In this document: in pieces, positions 23,379-37,692 of the stretch
Layout: each line of letters starts with the position of its first letter
Numbering within the stretch: the first letter of the stretch is position 1
The notes under the pieces: model-generated
Database searches by the model: none
What the model was told of the DNA's origin: nothing
The model's input: only the letters and a program-made list of their open reading frames with translations
Translations under genes and position numbers: made by a program
Source: Lineus longissimus
Lineage: Eukaryota; Nemertea; Pilidiophora; Heteronemertea; Lineidae
NCBI RefSeq assembly: GCF_910592395.1
Contig: NC_088316.1
Span: 17,174,001 to 17,238,000 of the forward strand
Direction of reading: 5' to 3'
Length of the DNA stretch: 64,000 bases

Positions 23379-26300
23379 TCAAATATCAACAGAGTGTTTC
23401 ATTGACACCATATGATGCATTTCAACAGACGTCAAGGGTTGACTCTTCTGCCGCCTGTGGCGCCGACTTGGCGTGGAATGAGAACTTGCACTGGCGATGC
23501 CAGTATTTTTACCCGATGGTGGTCTTGACCTCGGCGACGTGGGCCTCGAATCTGCATTCAAATAGGGCATGCTACGGCTGACACTATGCGTAGTAACATG
23601 GGTTGTCATAGGTAACCGATGAGCACTACTTTTCCTACGTTTGCTACGAAGGCTAGCCCTGCTGTGGCCATAATCAGACATGTAGCCACCTTGGCTGGCC
23701 AAGCTGGCCATACTGCCACCAGTCAGTCGCCTGAGCGATGCTGCACTCGCAGAGCGACTGTAGAAACTTCCGAAGTTCTCCACTTGTTCTTGCTGCCGGG
23801 AAGCGTTGATGTCAGAAGGACTGATTGTACTTTTGGCAGATCGAACAGCCAACCTGAAAGATATAAGAAGGAAACTTTAAAACAAGACAAATTAAGGCAC
23901 CTATTGGAGAGAAAAAACATGGATATGTGAACAAGTAGTTTGACGGAACTTTCCAACACTTCCAAGTTCGAGAACGTTGAGGCTCCATTGATTTATATCT
24001 GAATCTATTACATCAACTGATTCCCTATCAAAAGGCGAAAAGAAGATTGTCAACCATTTGGACTTAGAAGTGTGACACGAACAAATGTTGCATAAAAGGT
24101 ATATCATTGAGTGGAGATGTAAAGAGAATTAGGCAATATGTACAAAATGAAACTTCTGGTTGAAATGACCATAACGAAAACCGAATGGGTTTTTGTTATA
24201 ACGCACACTTTCTTAGAATGAATGGGACATGCAGAAGAAAAGTAACTGGAGTCATGTTATCATGTGGTTGCAGTGATATCCAGAGTTATGCCATCATGCA
24301 TCCCAAACTGACTGTACTCCCGTGGCTATGATCATGCAGAAAGACACGAGTGTTTACAAAGATTAGTATTTCCACATTCGATTCAGTTCCAGTACCTATC
24401 ATGAGAGAGATTATACTATGTCCATTTTGCTTTTTTTTACAGTGCAATTAGTGAGCACAAATATGAAAATAACAGTCCCTGTGGCAATGTAACGTTTAAG
24501 GCCATGATATGGAAATGAAATGGATTTTTTTAAAGAACCATGAAGGACTGTATATGATGAATAACCCCTCCACCAAGGACATCTGTACAAAGGGACAAGC
24601 AATACGACTGTGACGTTATCACAACAACAACAATGAGGCAGAGCCTCGATGTGCACAAGACATGCCAACTTGGGTTTTGCCGATATCTACTTCTTCTTCG
24701 AGCTGGTGTTGCCGATCTCTTTGTAATATTCTTTGCCCCCACCACTATCAAGGTACAAACAAATCTCAACTTCATGAATTCAGACACAACCTGTGCCAAT
24801 CTGGTCAATGTTACACTGTCAGCCTTTCTTTGGCAGCAATAATGCTTGGCAGCCAGCAATGAATGATGGGACACTCCTGGTGGGTCACAGACCAAGTTTC
24901 TTCTTATGGGCAAAAGACCAGCTCACACATTTTTCTCAAGTGGCCAACAAGTCGGTATAATTTTCCATTTCTGAAAGAAGTGCCTATAGTTCCCACCAAA
25001 CATTGTTGCTATCTGGGCGTTATTCGTAGCTGGAGAAAATGGCCACACCATATTGCATGTGATACTGTGGTTATAATCACAAGGACATGTAAGCCCTTGT
25101 CCCATTCATCAGAGAACACCTCATATCACGTCGCAATATTTCTGTCAAAGACAAGAGCTGCAGTCTAACAAACAGGATAAAGCGTCAAATGCGTTGAGAG
25201 GATTGTTTATGAGGAACAGGCCATGAAAGCATACACCAATCACCAGGGTTTCCAATAGAACTGTCACTTTTTGTTTTTGTAAAGAGGAAATGATACCTCA
25301 TGCAGTTTCCCATGGATACAGACACACTTTATGATAATTTACATAAAAAATTACACGTCACTCGGAAACCCTCGTGTTCAACTGCAACCCATCCATATGC
25401 AAGCATAGCCAGGAGTAAGCATCTAAATCTAAACACCTCAAGAGTTCTATAATCTCTCAAGGAAGCAGCGTCGTTCGATACTTGACTGTGAGGGGTAATA
25501 CATCTCCATAGAAATCTTGATGAGAAACCTAGGGTATTAGAAATGTTAGACATTTAACTCAAGCGTACTCCATCTAGAAACAATCAACGGAACAGCCAAT
25601 TTGGTGTAGAAGTTACTAAGTTCACTCAGTACAGAGTTCTATTGATTTACGAAACCCAATCTGGCAGAGACAACCTCTTCAGCCCTGGTAGGTGCCAGCC
25701 TAGGAGAGAAAACTCTGTATCAAACGGGGTAGTTTACAGAGCTTGTCAGCCAGGAAATGGAAACTAGGCTGGGAGACGAACTCCAAAATAAAACCTGACC
25801 GCAGACAGAACGTCTTGACTAAATTGGATGGTTCCATTGATTCTTATGGTGCAATTGAAAACAAAACTACTGCAACTACAGAAGGAAACAAAATAAAAAA
25901 TCAAAGCAACAAAAGCAGGTTGTTGAATCTGAGAAGTTTGAAACATATTGCAAATATAGACTACTGTTAATTTGGGTAACTACATTACAAGCAAAGTCAA
26001 ACGAAATTGCACACTTCTACAAAGAACACAGGACAATATGGCTGATAGTTATCAACAAGTCAATGTTATTCATACAAACCTTGGTAATATGCCAATTATT
26101 GATATCAGCATTAGCCCAAGCCAGTACAGTGGTGTTGTCCAACACACGAAGAAGACACCGTATATATTCAGGGGCATGTCGATAGATCCGAGGGCAAACA
26201 TACAGAATATCGCCATGAATCCCCACATTACTGTGGCACTCGCGATCCACACGAACCAGTTAATCCATATCTAAAGAAAAGAGGGCACTGTCACTGGAGT

Positions 26301-29300
26301 CAACAAACATGAAACACATTTTGAGCATGTCTATATCAACTTACGAGAGAAAGCTTGGCTAAGTTGACACAAGAACTCATTTGGTGGACAATGAAAGAAA
26401 AGATCAAAGCAATGAAACCTCCTGAATGGACTTCTTCACCAATTACAACCATAAATTGGTGATTGCTTTCAATTCTACCATGACACTGGTATAATCATGT
26501 CAGATTCAAAAAGACAGAATGTTAATAGACATGCTCCTCATAGTTTTTTGAATAAATATAAATGAGTCCCTAATTCGTAACCATATCTTTTTCCCCTTTG
26601 TGAAATACTTACCACTGACTTTGACTCTATTCCCAGTACCGCAATGTTCAAGAAGAAACATCCTGTGATCATGGTGGTGCCAAACTCTGCCATTCCGACG
26701 CTTGTGTTAGAATACATCAAGTAGCAGACATAAAACATGGTCAAGCTCTGCCAAAGTGCATCGATAATGTTCACCCAGAAGGACCATGGAAGATAACTCT
26801 GCAATAGAAGTAAAGAACATGAGAGACGTTTCAGATATTGTGTCACATTCTCGAGGATGGCCAGTTAGTGAAAGAACCAAAGTGAAGCCTGGTCACAGAA
26901 TTCACCTTAATGCGATTACAAACAAGGTGGGGGAACCTTGGTAAATCCAAGATGTACCACCGATTTTCATCGGTTCATGATGACAATGATGTCTCAAGGA
27001 ATCACTTAGATTTTGCCAGCAAATTGCATGGTATGAGCTGAACACTGTTCTTACCTTACAGTTCTGTCCAGCCCTATACAAATGAGGCTTTGCCAGGAGA
27101 ACCTTGTCGTCGCAGTCCTTTTCGAAGAGACCAAAGATGACCGGAGGTAAGCTGGTGAATACGAGATTGTGAAAGATCGTGTAGAACTGATCCACCGCCA
27201 GCGAGGACGAGAATCCACAGTACAGATTATACCAGAATAGAACAAACACAAATGCCTGGAAAAGAACAGGAATTGAATTAAACAGCGAAAGATGAAACAA
27301 TTCTGACTGGTTTAATGACACCAGTCAATGCCACTGTCATTTCAGAGTAACAGCACCTAGGTTGTAATTCAAAACAGAAGTGGTAAAGGCCACTCTCGAC
27401 AGCTCCTGACCTATTTTACAGTAAAGCACTCAATCCAATGATATTTACCCATGGTTCGTGGCCTGTATATTCAGCAGGGCGCATGGCTCATCTAAAGATC
27501 AAATGGTATCACCTTGCTCAAGCCGAACTACAATAAGACCATATCTCCTACCACCGTCTTACTTACAGAACTCTTATAAAACATATACAGACACATCCTG
27601 GCAAGTCGATCATAACACCAATGCCCATGGACCAACAACAGACGTTCCAGGTGGTGAAATCGGGCAATGGCAAAGTCGGATGCCATGACGGCTTGCATAC
27701 CCTCTTGACCTGAGATACCGACTCCAATATCAGCTTTTTGTATCATGTTTACATCATTCGCACCATCACCTGAAAATTGAAGGAACAACATTTGTAAAAG
27801 GATGAACAGTATAGAATTTCAGTTGCGGAAATTCTCGGCTGCCTGCATGGTTGATGACAATTTGGCACATGCATGATATCATTATGCAACATTGCAGGTG
27901 GGCCACTTTGATTGAGCATACATTTGTGCTTACAAGCTTTGTAGGGTGAAGGGAACATGCCAACACCCATGATAGAAAACTTTTTACATCTTGGCCCTTG
28001 ATTCCTTCAGAAAGTCTTTAGAGTGAACTTGGCATACAGCATACAGCATGTAGTGTAAATGAAGCTTGTTTTCTATTGATGGGAAACAAATGATAAATAT
28101 CTTACCGATTGCTAGTGTGGTCATGTGCAAATTCACCTTCACCAGTTCTACCACAGAAGCCTAAAATAACAAAAGAAAATATTTGCAAACACAGAACATT
28201 GGCAAATCAGTGTCGGAGTGGTCAAAGTGGATTCCTCTCCTCTCAGAAGACAGAGGTTATGTCAAAATGATCATTACCTTTTGAAGAGGTGTTGCCCGGC
28301 AACATAACACAGATGTGCACTGCTCCGCCAGACTAAGAAACTCCTTCTCTATAGACTTCTCCAAGGCAAACGATAAAGTGACGCCATCAATAACAAGTGC
28401 ATAGTCTCGCTTAATCGCAGGCCGCCGATGCCTTTGTCTGATTTCAATGTTCGGTCCTGGCTGATGTGTGCGTGTGACAATCCGCAAGTTATCCCGGATC
28501 AGTTTTTCTGTCTGTTCTTTTCCCGTTGCATTCAGAATTATGACGGATTGATGAGCAGCCATTAGTTTGCAGGAATATGCAATATTCAGGGCAGTTTCTT
28601 GCTTATCCCCAGTCAAGACCCATACGTTTATCCCTGCCTTACGAAGTGCGTCAATAGTCTCTGGGACACCTTCTTGAAGGTTGTCTTCAATTCCTGTGGC
28701 ACCTGGAATAATAAATTGGGATTATATATAGTCACCGCAGACAACATTGTGGAGTGAATGACAAAAAGATTGTGGAATGCTGGATTGCAAGAATGTTGAG
28801 CATGAAAATGGATGTTACTTTTGGTCTGAATGATGTAATTTTAGGCCTGCCCTAAAAAAGTAGATTGAAGATGCAGATGGGGAATTGTTACGTATCTCCT
28901 TGTCATTTTGCCTCGAATGCTTATTGAGCTCCACATGGAAGGCCTCGTTTATACAAGGTATAACCACATGCTCATTTTGAAATGAACATTCAGAAAATGT
29001 TTTAGATCGGTGTAATTAGAGTATATTAATACCTACCAATTAGTGTGAGATCATTTTCTATTTCATTATAAGCTTTAGTCATCAGGTCGTCTTTGTTTTC
29101 TATTGCACACTCAGCTTCATGCATCAAATTATACCACTTCTCATATTCGGCCCGTGATAAGTTCTGAAATCAAATAGTAGACAAAATTAGTTGGAAAATA
29201 TTTGCTTTTGATTATCCTAGAGCCAAGAAGTTTGCAGGGGGATTGACATATATATCACAGGAGGAGAGTCCTGATCAATGCAGGCCCGGTACAAATAACA

Positions 29301-32300
29301 ATTACTGAGTTCCTCGGTAGAGGTCGATACAGGTGGTATGCATCCAAAAGTGTGCACAAACATTTGATGGTACTTGTGTATATTTTGCCTCTTTCTTTCT
29401 GCTTTAAAAAGAGCAATGGAAATTGGCATTTTTTGGTTGGAATTGCAGCCCATCATGAATAAATTTGGCTTATTGCTAAAGGGGTATCAATGACTGCCAC
29501 GTAAATACCAAAACAACAAGTACCAACTGCACACAAACTTGTGTCAATACAAAAAATCCCCAAGGCGTATGCATAAAGGACACAATTGTATTTACACTGG
29601 GACAACATGACACCCATGCGGATAGTTTGTCAGTTAATCCACAGAGAGCAGCACTGTTCTACAAATGTTTGCAGGCCAACTTGATTGAACTTTAAAAATA
29701 CCAATAATCGTTGAGCACCAGGTAAGTTTAGCCAATGTACAGCGCAATGGTGGAGAACTGTACCAAATTTGAATGTTAAATATCAACGAAAAGACAGTTT
29801 CAAAAAACTTTTCAAGAAGAAAAAAATCCAAAAAACAATTGTTTGTGGATGGTGTAGGGGCGGATGGGGACGATCAACAATATATTTTCTGATGTGGCCT
29901 TGTGGTCAACAAAAAACAATGTTTTCTTCATTCGCCACCATCCTAATTCCCCTTCCAAAGGCTATGGTTTTTTTTTCACTTGTCAAAATGTGCGCAGCAA
30001 CAAAAACAGCTAGTCTTCCAAGTCAAGAGGCAGAATCATGAGTGCATCACATGTTACATTAAAAATGCATTAACATTCTGTGTTCAGTATTATCACTACC
30101 TCCCAGTATGTGCAGGTAGAAACAGCCACTCTTTTCGTACACATTTCAATACCTTTTATTTTTTTATTTATTTTATGTAACACGGTCATTAGCTACAGGT
30201 TATAACACAGGCATGGTCAATGCTAGTCATTGATTTTTTCCCCCTGGGGGTAAAAATGAGGTACACACCAGAATTAGAATATTCAGTTGAGTAAATGACC
30301 AGATTTGCTCAGAGCAATCGGACACATTCAATATTGGGTAATGATTCCCCTGGAAAGTTACTGGTAAGCTGGGCCATATATGATAACTATCGCTGTCGAG
30401 GTGTCATCATCAAAACAAATCTTGAATAGGCACAAAGAAGTAAGGAGAGTCAACTGACTTGCTCAAGGATGCACAAAAATCAATTGCATATGGTTTCCTA
30501 AAAAAATGTTCCACCTAAACTGCTCTCCATTGATGAACGTATGATGTATAATGTGTTATACAATATTTACCTTTTTGGCCATACATAATGTTCTAAGTCC
30601 ATTTTTGGCATAGTGGTTAATATGGTCTTTTGTTGACTGGACCATTTGTTCCCACTCGAAATCTGCAAAAAAGAGAGGATCCTCTAAATGGACCAATATA
30701 TGTCTACGTCGCCAGTACAACTTTTAAAAGCCTCCTACATAATCCATCAATGGGTGGAAAAATCGATAAGCAGGGCAAAAATACACGAACATGGGAGATT
30801 TATATCATGTCAGTGCCATGACATCAAGGCAAAGCCAATTGGCACATTTAATCTAGATGGAGGTAATACCCCATATCAAATTGGTTTTTATATTTTCTTT
30901 TTAGGCTCAAAGTAGAATGACATGCCTATTTAGGTCACAAGCCTGATATTTCATGTAGTGTCCTACTGGGGTCTGCCACAGATCAAGGTTGGAATGAAAC
31001 AAACACATCGATACTTGCATCGATCGCCTTTGACACATTACCACGGGTATGCATTCACTGTTTAAAAATGCATAGCTAATCAACAGAACAGAAGTACATT
31101 CAATTCATAAGTGCATACATGGCAATAACAGGCCATTGATAATAATTTCTTTGTTTCCTGGTCTGGTAGTTTACACCTAGAACAAGTAGACAAAGATAGG
31201 CGAAACTGGAGAGTTCTGACCTGGTCCCAGCCAGAGTGGAGGTGGATATATAAGTTTACACATTTCCCCCCCCCCCCCCCCCCCAATCTTCCTCAATTCA
31301 ACAAAAGATTCAATAATGCTATAGCATGCAGCCACTGTCTCAAAAACCCCCATAAAATCTGACCCTGCCACTTACCGTCCTCTCTACTTTCCAGATTATT
31401 CAGAATAGAACTGTCAGCACCTTTGCATAGTAAGACAATTTGGTTTGTGTTTGGGTATTGTATTATCACAGACATGCGCTTCCTGGTTGTGTCAAACGTT
31501 AGGATGTGGAGGACTCGGAACGTCACGTATCCTTCAGCTGAAACAGGAAGAACCAAATAAATGTCCCTGAACTTATTTTTTCCTGGTCACGGTACCTGAG
31601 GGCTGAGGCCTATGATCATGCCTAGCGGTATTTGGGGATTGACAAAGTAAAGGGACAATTTAATATCTCTGGATTATTTCGGAAATGTTAGCATCATTTC
31701 AAATAGAATGAATGAACTGGCCGTGGGTGACATCATTTTAGATGCACCCAAAATAGCATGTACTCACCTGGCAGCCATATTTGCACCGTATCTTGTGTCC
31801 GCCGTATTAACCGACATCCGTATCGATATGCCGCTTTCACTAATGCTAGCTCATCTGGACTCTCTGCCTCATAACATATATGGATCTCTTCCATATCATC
31901 ATCCTCATCTTCGGATACACTATTAGGGCCGTAGCCTATAAAACCAGCCTCATCCATCTCAGATGATATGTGATCACCTTTTTCATCGATATCCTTTTTG
32001 TCTTCTTGTATATTACCATTTGGTATTATTTCATTCCTGTTTCGTCCATTTGACTTTGCAGCAGCAGACTGAAATGTAACAGTTCAATTTTTGTATTTTT
32101 GAAAATGCTGAAAATTGAGCAGAGCATGACTGCCAACACATCTTGTTGTGTTTGGCATATTCACACGGTGACACGACTGCCACCACTGGTGATCTGCTCA
32201 TCACCTTATCACGCAGACACATAGTCAACGCTAGAGGCAGCCCTTATAAGTTATATCAAGGATGTCTCATTTTGGGCCCATGTCACCAACTTCAACCGCC

Positions 32301-35300
32301 AAGACTGAGCATAAGCTCCATTCATCAGTGGTGAAGTCATAATCAGCACCTGTCCAACCCCACTCCAGTGTAGGCCTTCTTCCCAGATAACTACCTTGTC
32401 TCTATGATGCTGCGAAAACACATCCCAGCACCCCTCCACCTCAAACCCAGTGTCGCTCTTATGCCGAGATAACTACCTTGTCTCTGTGGGGCTGCGATGA
32501 CACAACCACTGTATTACAGACGGCCATTGATAGGAAGAAATCTTGGATTCTGCTTGTATCTAAGTTGCGCGTCGTGCTGTCGATGGTGCAGATGCTCATG
32601 TTGGTCACTTCTTGCTGGAGTTCCCCATCTATGATGAACTCATCTTCATCTTCAACGTGCTCCTCCTCAGCCTTATCTTTGCCTTCAGGCTGAAAATATA
32701 AGAATTCAAAGTGATGACATCATGAGAGGATGTGAGGCCCCTTTCCCTCAAGTTTGTATTTGGGAAGAGGCGCGCGCGTAGCAGAGTAATAGGGCAGTAC
32801 AATTGACTGTCTCTGAGAGATGGTTGACGGGTTGATTCACTGTTCAATGGCTGTTCACAACAACCCATGACCAAATGGTGCATCTGTGTGTGCAGAGAAA
32901 CACTTTCAATCATTTTCTTGGAGAATGGCAAAGGCCCCATCCGAGTGAGAATCATAAGTAGCGTCTTAAGGATCTACAATCAAATCAATCCATCACTTGA
33001 TATTTACATCTAGATTTTGCATCCGGCTCCCCAAGTCATTTATGCATTGTTCTTCAAGCAGCTCATCTGAAAAGACACATTTTCTATCAAATGTAAACAT
33101 CATCGCTTAACACAACAATCAGCCTATATATCAGTAAATCAGTGAGGGTAGCTTGTGGTCGTATTGATCAAACTGATAGGCCGTGAGTGCATAGTTTTGG
33201 ATGTCAAAATCACATCACTGCCATGTGACCCAGGTGGTGCACTTTGATCTTTTGATTCTTTTTTCCTCAGCATTTTCAATCTTTGATGGACATTTGTATC
33301 TGACAGCAATGGTTACTGCCTTTGGATCAGGTTCTAGATGGCCACACCTCCTACATGTACCTCAGGGCCGCTACTTCTCGACATTTCTTCAGGATGTGAG
33401 AAGAAAAGTATAAAACACTCACCATTTGCAGTAAAGTGAGAATAATCTTTCCCACCTATACTGCAGCATCGAAACACCATTCGATTCTCTGTCAGTGTCC
33501 CGGTTTTGTCAGAAAATATGTACTGGATTTGGCCAAGATCTTCGGTGATGTTGAGAGCACGACATTCAACACGTTTGTTGGTCGGTTCGTGAAAGAGCTC
33601 AATATCTTGGTTGATGAGAAATGTTTGACCAAGTTTGACTATTTCTATTGTGACATACATTGGAAGAGGAATCATGACCTGGGAGGAAAAAGATAAAAAA
33701 GTTAAAGTTTCATTTCAGAATCAATGTTTTGAGTTTGAATCACCACCAAGGATGGTTCACACAGTTAGAACCACGGTCACCACAGAGGATGGTTCACAGT
33801 CATGACCACAGTCCTGCCATCACATCTACAGAAGCACTTCTGATCGAATATCTTAAAGATATTTTGGCTGCAACTATCGCAAAAGCTGCGAGGAACCAAC
33901 AAAGACCTGGCACAAGCAGCCGGTTTTGTTGCAGCACATAGCCTGAGGATCTAATGCTCCCTACAGTCTGAATTCAAAAGAAGAGTGCCTCTGTCATGAA
34001 CTCGTAAGTTAGGATCATCAAGACTCATTTTACCATGTCTGTGAAGTCAAAACCTTTTCCTTCAACTGGTACATCAGTGCACGCCACTACTGGTTGCCCA
34101 ATATGTATCATTAGGTGGGGGACCCGTATTAACCAGGCAAAATAAGAGATCTTACTTGTAAGACGATGAGATGTGTCCAAAAGACGAGGAACCCCTGATA
34201 GCCAGCATTCAACTGGTCTTCGGTGTACAAGGAGAGAAAACTGACATCTTGTGGGTTGGAGTAGCTGCCAAACCACAGCCCGTGGCCTGAAAGATAAATA
34301 TTGATATGTTGGAAGGTTAAAGTTCTTGAATAAATTGTCAATTGGCGAGACAGTGTTCCTCCTTTACAGCTACTAAACAAGGTTGAACGCATTTACTAAA
34401 CAGCATCTAGCCCAAAACTTTGATACCCATATGAGTCTGGAGCCAGCAGGGGAGGGGGGGGGCGTGATATCTTTTTTGTCTCTGGAAGTTCTCACTTACC
34501 AATTCCACCGGCAAAGCACATGATGGCAAGGAGCACAACACACCAGATGACATCTTTGTTGATCTGTCTTTCAAGTTTGCTGCGTTTGTGTCGTGGACCT
34601 CCATTGTTTAGAAGGGCTTTAGTTTCATGACCTGAGAGAGGAAACAGGGTTTTTAACATTTAGATGTCAAGTGTTGACCCTGATGCATTCAAAATTGCAA
34701 AAAACACTACGGTTAGACTTTTTTGTCTAAGTACTGTATGAAGAGTAGACAAAGGTTAAGTGATTTGCCCTAAATTACAAGCAAAAACTGTGTTTCATTA
34801 TGTTTGTCAATTGTATCTAAACCTATATTTTGATGAGCCATCAACATTAGGGTCAATCACATGATAGGTCTGCTTTCAGAAATTGTCTGGATGACTGAAA
34901 AGTCAACAGGCCTATGGTGATGTGCCGAAATTGTCCTGTACAGAGATTTTAAACAAACATGAAAGAAAGATTTCAATAGCATTTATGCAAAATTTGGTAT
35001 GATAAATCTTTTGCTTACTTACATATAGAAGAACACTGATGTATAATGACTGGAGGACATTAGCTGACCCCAATATATCATGAAAAGGTCATTTTAAATG
35101 TGAAATTTTGGAAATTTTCTAAACATTTCTCACCTGCATAGACTACAATGCCCTCCACATAATCAGTATTCCGGAGTGTACAGCCTCTCAGTAAGACGTT
35201 ATCTTTACTGATGCCTGTTTTGGACCCATCAGGGTGTATTCTAGAATGTAAAAACAGAGGAAATTGAACACATTGAACATACTGACCGAGAAATGTGGCA

Positions 35301-37291
35301 AAAAGAAATAATTTGATGGTATGATAGTAATTGCAGTCAAGCCATTTTGAACCAGCAGAAAAAAGGTCCATCACAAACGTTGGAATCATGTGAAACAAAA
35401 TATGGGGTAATTTCACTGTTGTTTCAATTTAGTTTATCTTTTGGCTCAAATTACTCCTGACTATGTTGAGCTAAAGCTACATTGTACTGGACCAAATTAA
35501 GATATCTAAGTCTCATATTTCCTCTAGAAAAGAGCCTCCATTGACCTGCAGTACTGGACGGTGTAAATTTGACCGTACTTTTAAGGCCACCCTAAATAAG
35601 AACGTTATCATGGATGATACTAAAATTGATAGATTTTGTTCTTAGAACAGGGAACAAATGATGGAACACCCAACGTTACTTACAATGAACCGTTGAATCT
35701 ATAAAGTTCTGTATTTGGAATATCACATTCTACGTCACACTTGAAGTCCATAGGATGAAAACTACTCTGAAAGCGAAACATAACACGGTTAGGACATTTC
35801 CCGTCTTACTTTTTCAAGCACTTCTTTTTCTTCAGCGGTTGCTCTGCACTATTGGGTGTTTTTCTCTAGGGAGTATACCTCCTCCAAAGGGAGATGAGTG
35901 TTCCACATATGCCACTGTAGTTAGGCATCAATTGCCAAAATCCTTGTCCAGAGGTAGAGTCCATGCAAACTACTCATGTTTCTTACTTGATGTGGTGTTT
36001 TGCTTGCCAAAGCAAAGACACCAGGTGCAATTATCCTTGGTTTTAATTCTCATTCCATTAGGATGAAGTATTTTGGGGTTGCACGCCTTGCTCAAAGACA
36101 CAAAGACAAATTAGCGATGGGAGGGATCTAAACCAACATACCTGCTCATGAAATCCTCGCACAACCTGTCTCTGCTTGAGATTACTCTCACCATCGAGAT
36201 TTGACGTCTCAATGAAGCACAGCCCGTTTTCGTCGCTGGAGTGAAGGAGAAGAATATCGGCCGGGATGACCTCATCACACGATAAATGCACAATGTCGCC
36301 TGCACAGATGTCTTGCCATTTACACGTTTCATACTTGTCCGTTGGCCTGCAACGAGAAAGGTGGAAAAAGGGTAAGATTTTCGTCAGCTTTTTTTGATAC
36401 ACCTGTTATATTACTATAAACCTGAAAATTGTTGACCTTTGTTTACCTGTGCTGAAAAAAGCATTGTTTACCATACCTGACAACAATGAAACAATGCTGG
36501 CCCATTTAATTCCGTTTAAACCACTTTAAAACTGGGTCACTAGTACTGATATTCAGTACCTATTGCCAGGATATCTAACCCTTATTGAAATTGTATCGAA
36601 TAGGCTCTGGCAAAGTATGTTCAAAAAGGGAGTTTTTTTCTTAACAGTACCATATGCAATCAAGCACAATTAATCTGACCAGCTTGGAGGCTGACGATGG
36701 CCAAGTTGTGAGAACTTGATTTCTGAAATACATCTGTGAATTTGAAGCTATTGGCCTTTAAGAACAAAATGAAGGTTATTTGATGTTTGAAAGTCATCAA
36801 ATGACCCTAAATGACCTCTACAATTTAGTAACCTCTTAGAAGGGTCACAGACATACTCACCTACTGTATTTTCTACTCAACGAATTATTCACTTTTTTGT
36901 CTGCTTTATATCTCCGATGATCCTCAAATATATCTTTTCCCGCTGTTATGCCCAGGACAAATAAGACAGGGATGACTGCAACTTCTTTCGCAAAAGCATT
37001 GATGAGCGGCAGGAAGTTTATTACCGCAATAAAGATGAAATAAATATTGGCAATACGCTGCAACTGTTCTAAGAGATTTAACGGAATAAATGACAGAATG
37101 GTATATTTTGTAGTCTTTATCCGGTTTGTTGAATATTTGTGATTAGGATGAGATTTTGTTTCTGTGTCACCTTCAACCATGTGATTAGGAACGACAGTCC
37201 GACAGTATATACCCGGACCTGTCTGTCGGTTGCAGCATTTGCAACAATGGCACCATTTGAATATTTCCTTTAGGCGTGCGATGAACCCCAT
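23379..37291 (-). CDS. ATP10: Class V P4-ATPase phospholipid flippase (ATP10 family), 21 coding exons, isoform 1a
   Basis: Flips phospholipids to the cytosolic leaflet, usually with a CDC50/TMEM30 partner. Exons: 37291-36861, 36346-36142, 35766-35684, 35240-35134, 34631-34500, 34286-34156, 33678-33423, 33066-33008, 32689-32477, 32068-31768, 31537-31376, 30662-30571, 29163-29037, 28702-28278, 28160-28106, 27769-27567, 27255-27055, 26798-26613, 26270-26080, 25528-25487 (tentative), 23853-23379; about 1358 residues. Motifs: [16 protein letters not shown] (actuator), [11 protein letters not shown] with phospho-Asp about 420, [41 protein letters not shown] and [14 protein letters not shown]4 reads PLPM where relatives have PISL. 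The Ser/Arg-rich last exon is family-specific. The 20-to-21 splice uses a weak GTCAAG donor and is the least certain join. ATP10A, B or D cannot be distinguished. Confidence 0.92.
31266..31284. repeat. Homopolymer C tract in ATP10 intron 11
   Basis: About 19 consecutive C on the plus strand (G on the transcribed strand), preceded by CATTT. The length may be unreliable in an assembly. Confidence 0.8.
32395..32409 (-). other. Candidate 15-nt in-frame microexon (HHRDK) from local duplication
   Basis: On the minus strand TTTTCGCAG|CATCATAGAGACAAG|GTAGTT has an acceptor and a donor flanking 15 nt. The block is an 82-bp-offset copy of the end of ATP10 exon 9 (TCATCGCAGCCCCACAGAGA... with the same donor at 32476). 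Both neighbours are in phase 0, so inclusion would add five residues duplicating PHRDK. The implied intron is only about 67 nt and the polypyrimidine tract is weak. It may be an unused decoy. Confidence 0.35.
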
Positions 37292-37593
37292 TTTCAGCTC
37301 AGTTCTCTCCTTCACAGAACTAGAGAGTTCAAATCCAGAGATGGCATCCTCTTATGAATGTATCAAAGAAAAGTTATTCGTTTCACAGCACCACATAATT
37401 CTGTGGGATCATGGTTGTTCTTAGCACCTACATAATAAATGATATATCGATAGAGCTTATCCCTCATTTGAAAGATTTACGAACCTAAAAGTCCACTTTT
37501 CCAGATAGTAATTTTAGCCCATTCATAATTGAGTATAAGGGGCTGACCACATTGGTCGAACTCAAAATCTGATCATAAAGAGAGAGCAAACAT

Positions 37594-37692
37594 AACTATC
37601 CTCAATTCAAGCAATCAGTAGTATCCTCAATTCAAGCAGCTAGAACTATCCTCGACTCAAGCAATCAGAATTATCCTCAACTTAAGTAATTG
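37594..37692. repeat. 25-bp minisatellite, four copies
   Basis: TATCCTC recurs at 37597, 37622, 37647 and 37672, exactly 25 bp apart, within the unit ACTATCCTCAATTCAAGCAAT and a short variable tail. It lies about 300 bp upstream of the proximal ATP10 first exon, within the intron of the distal isoform. Confidence 0.85.
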
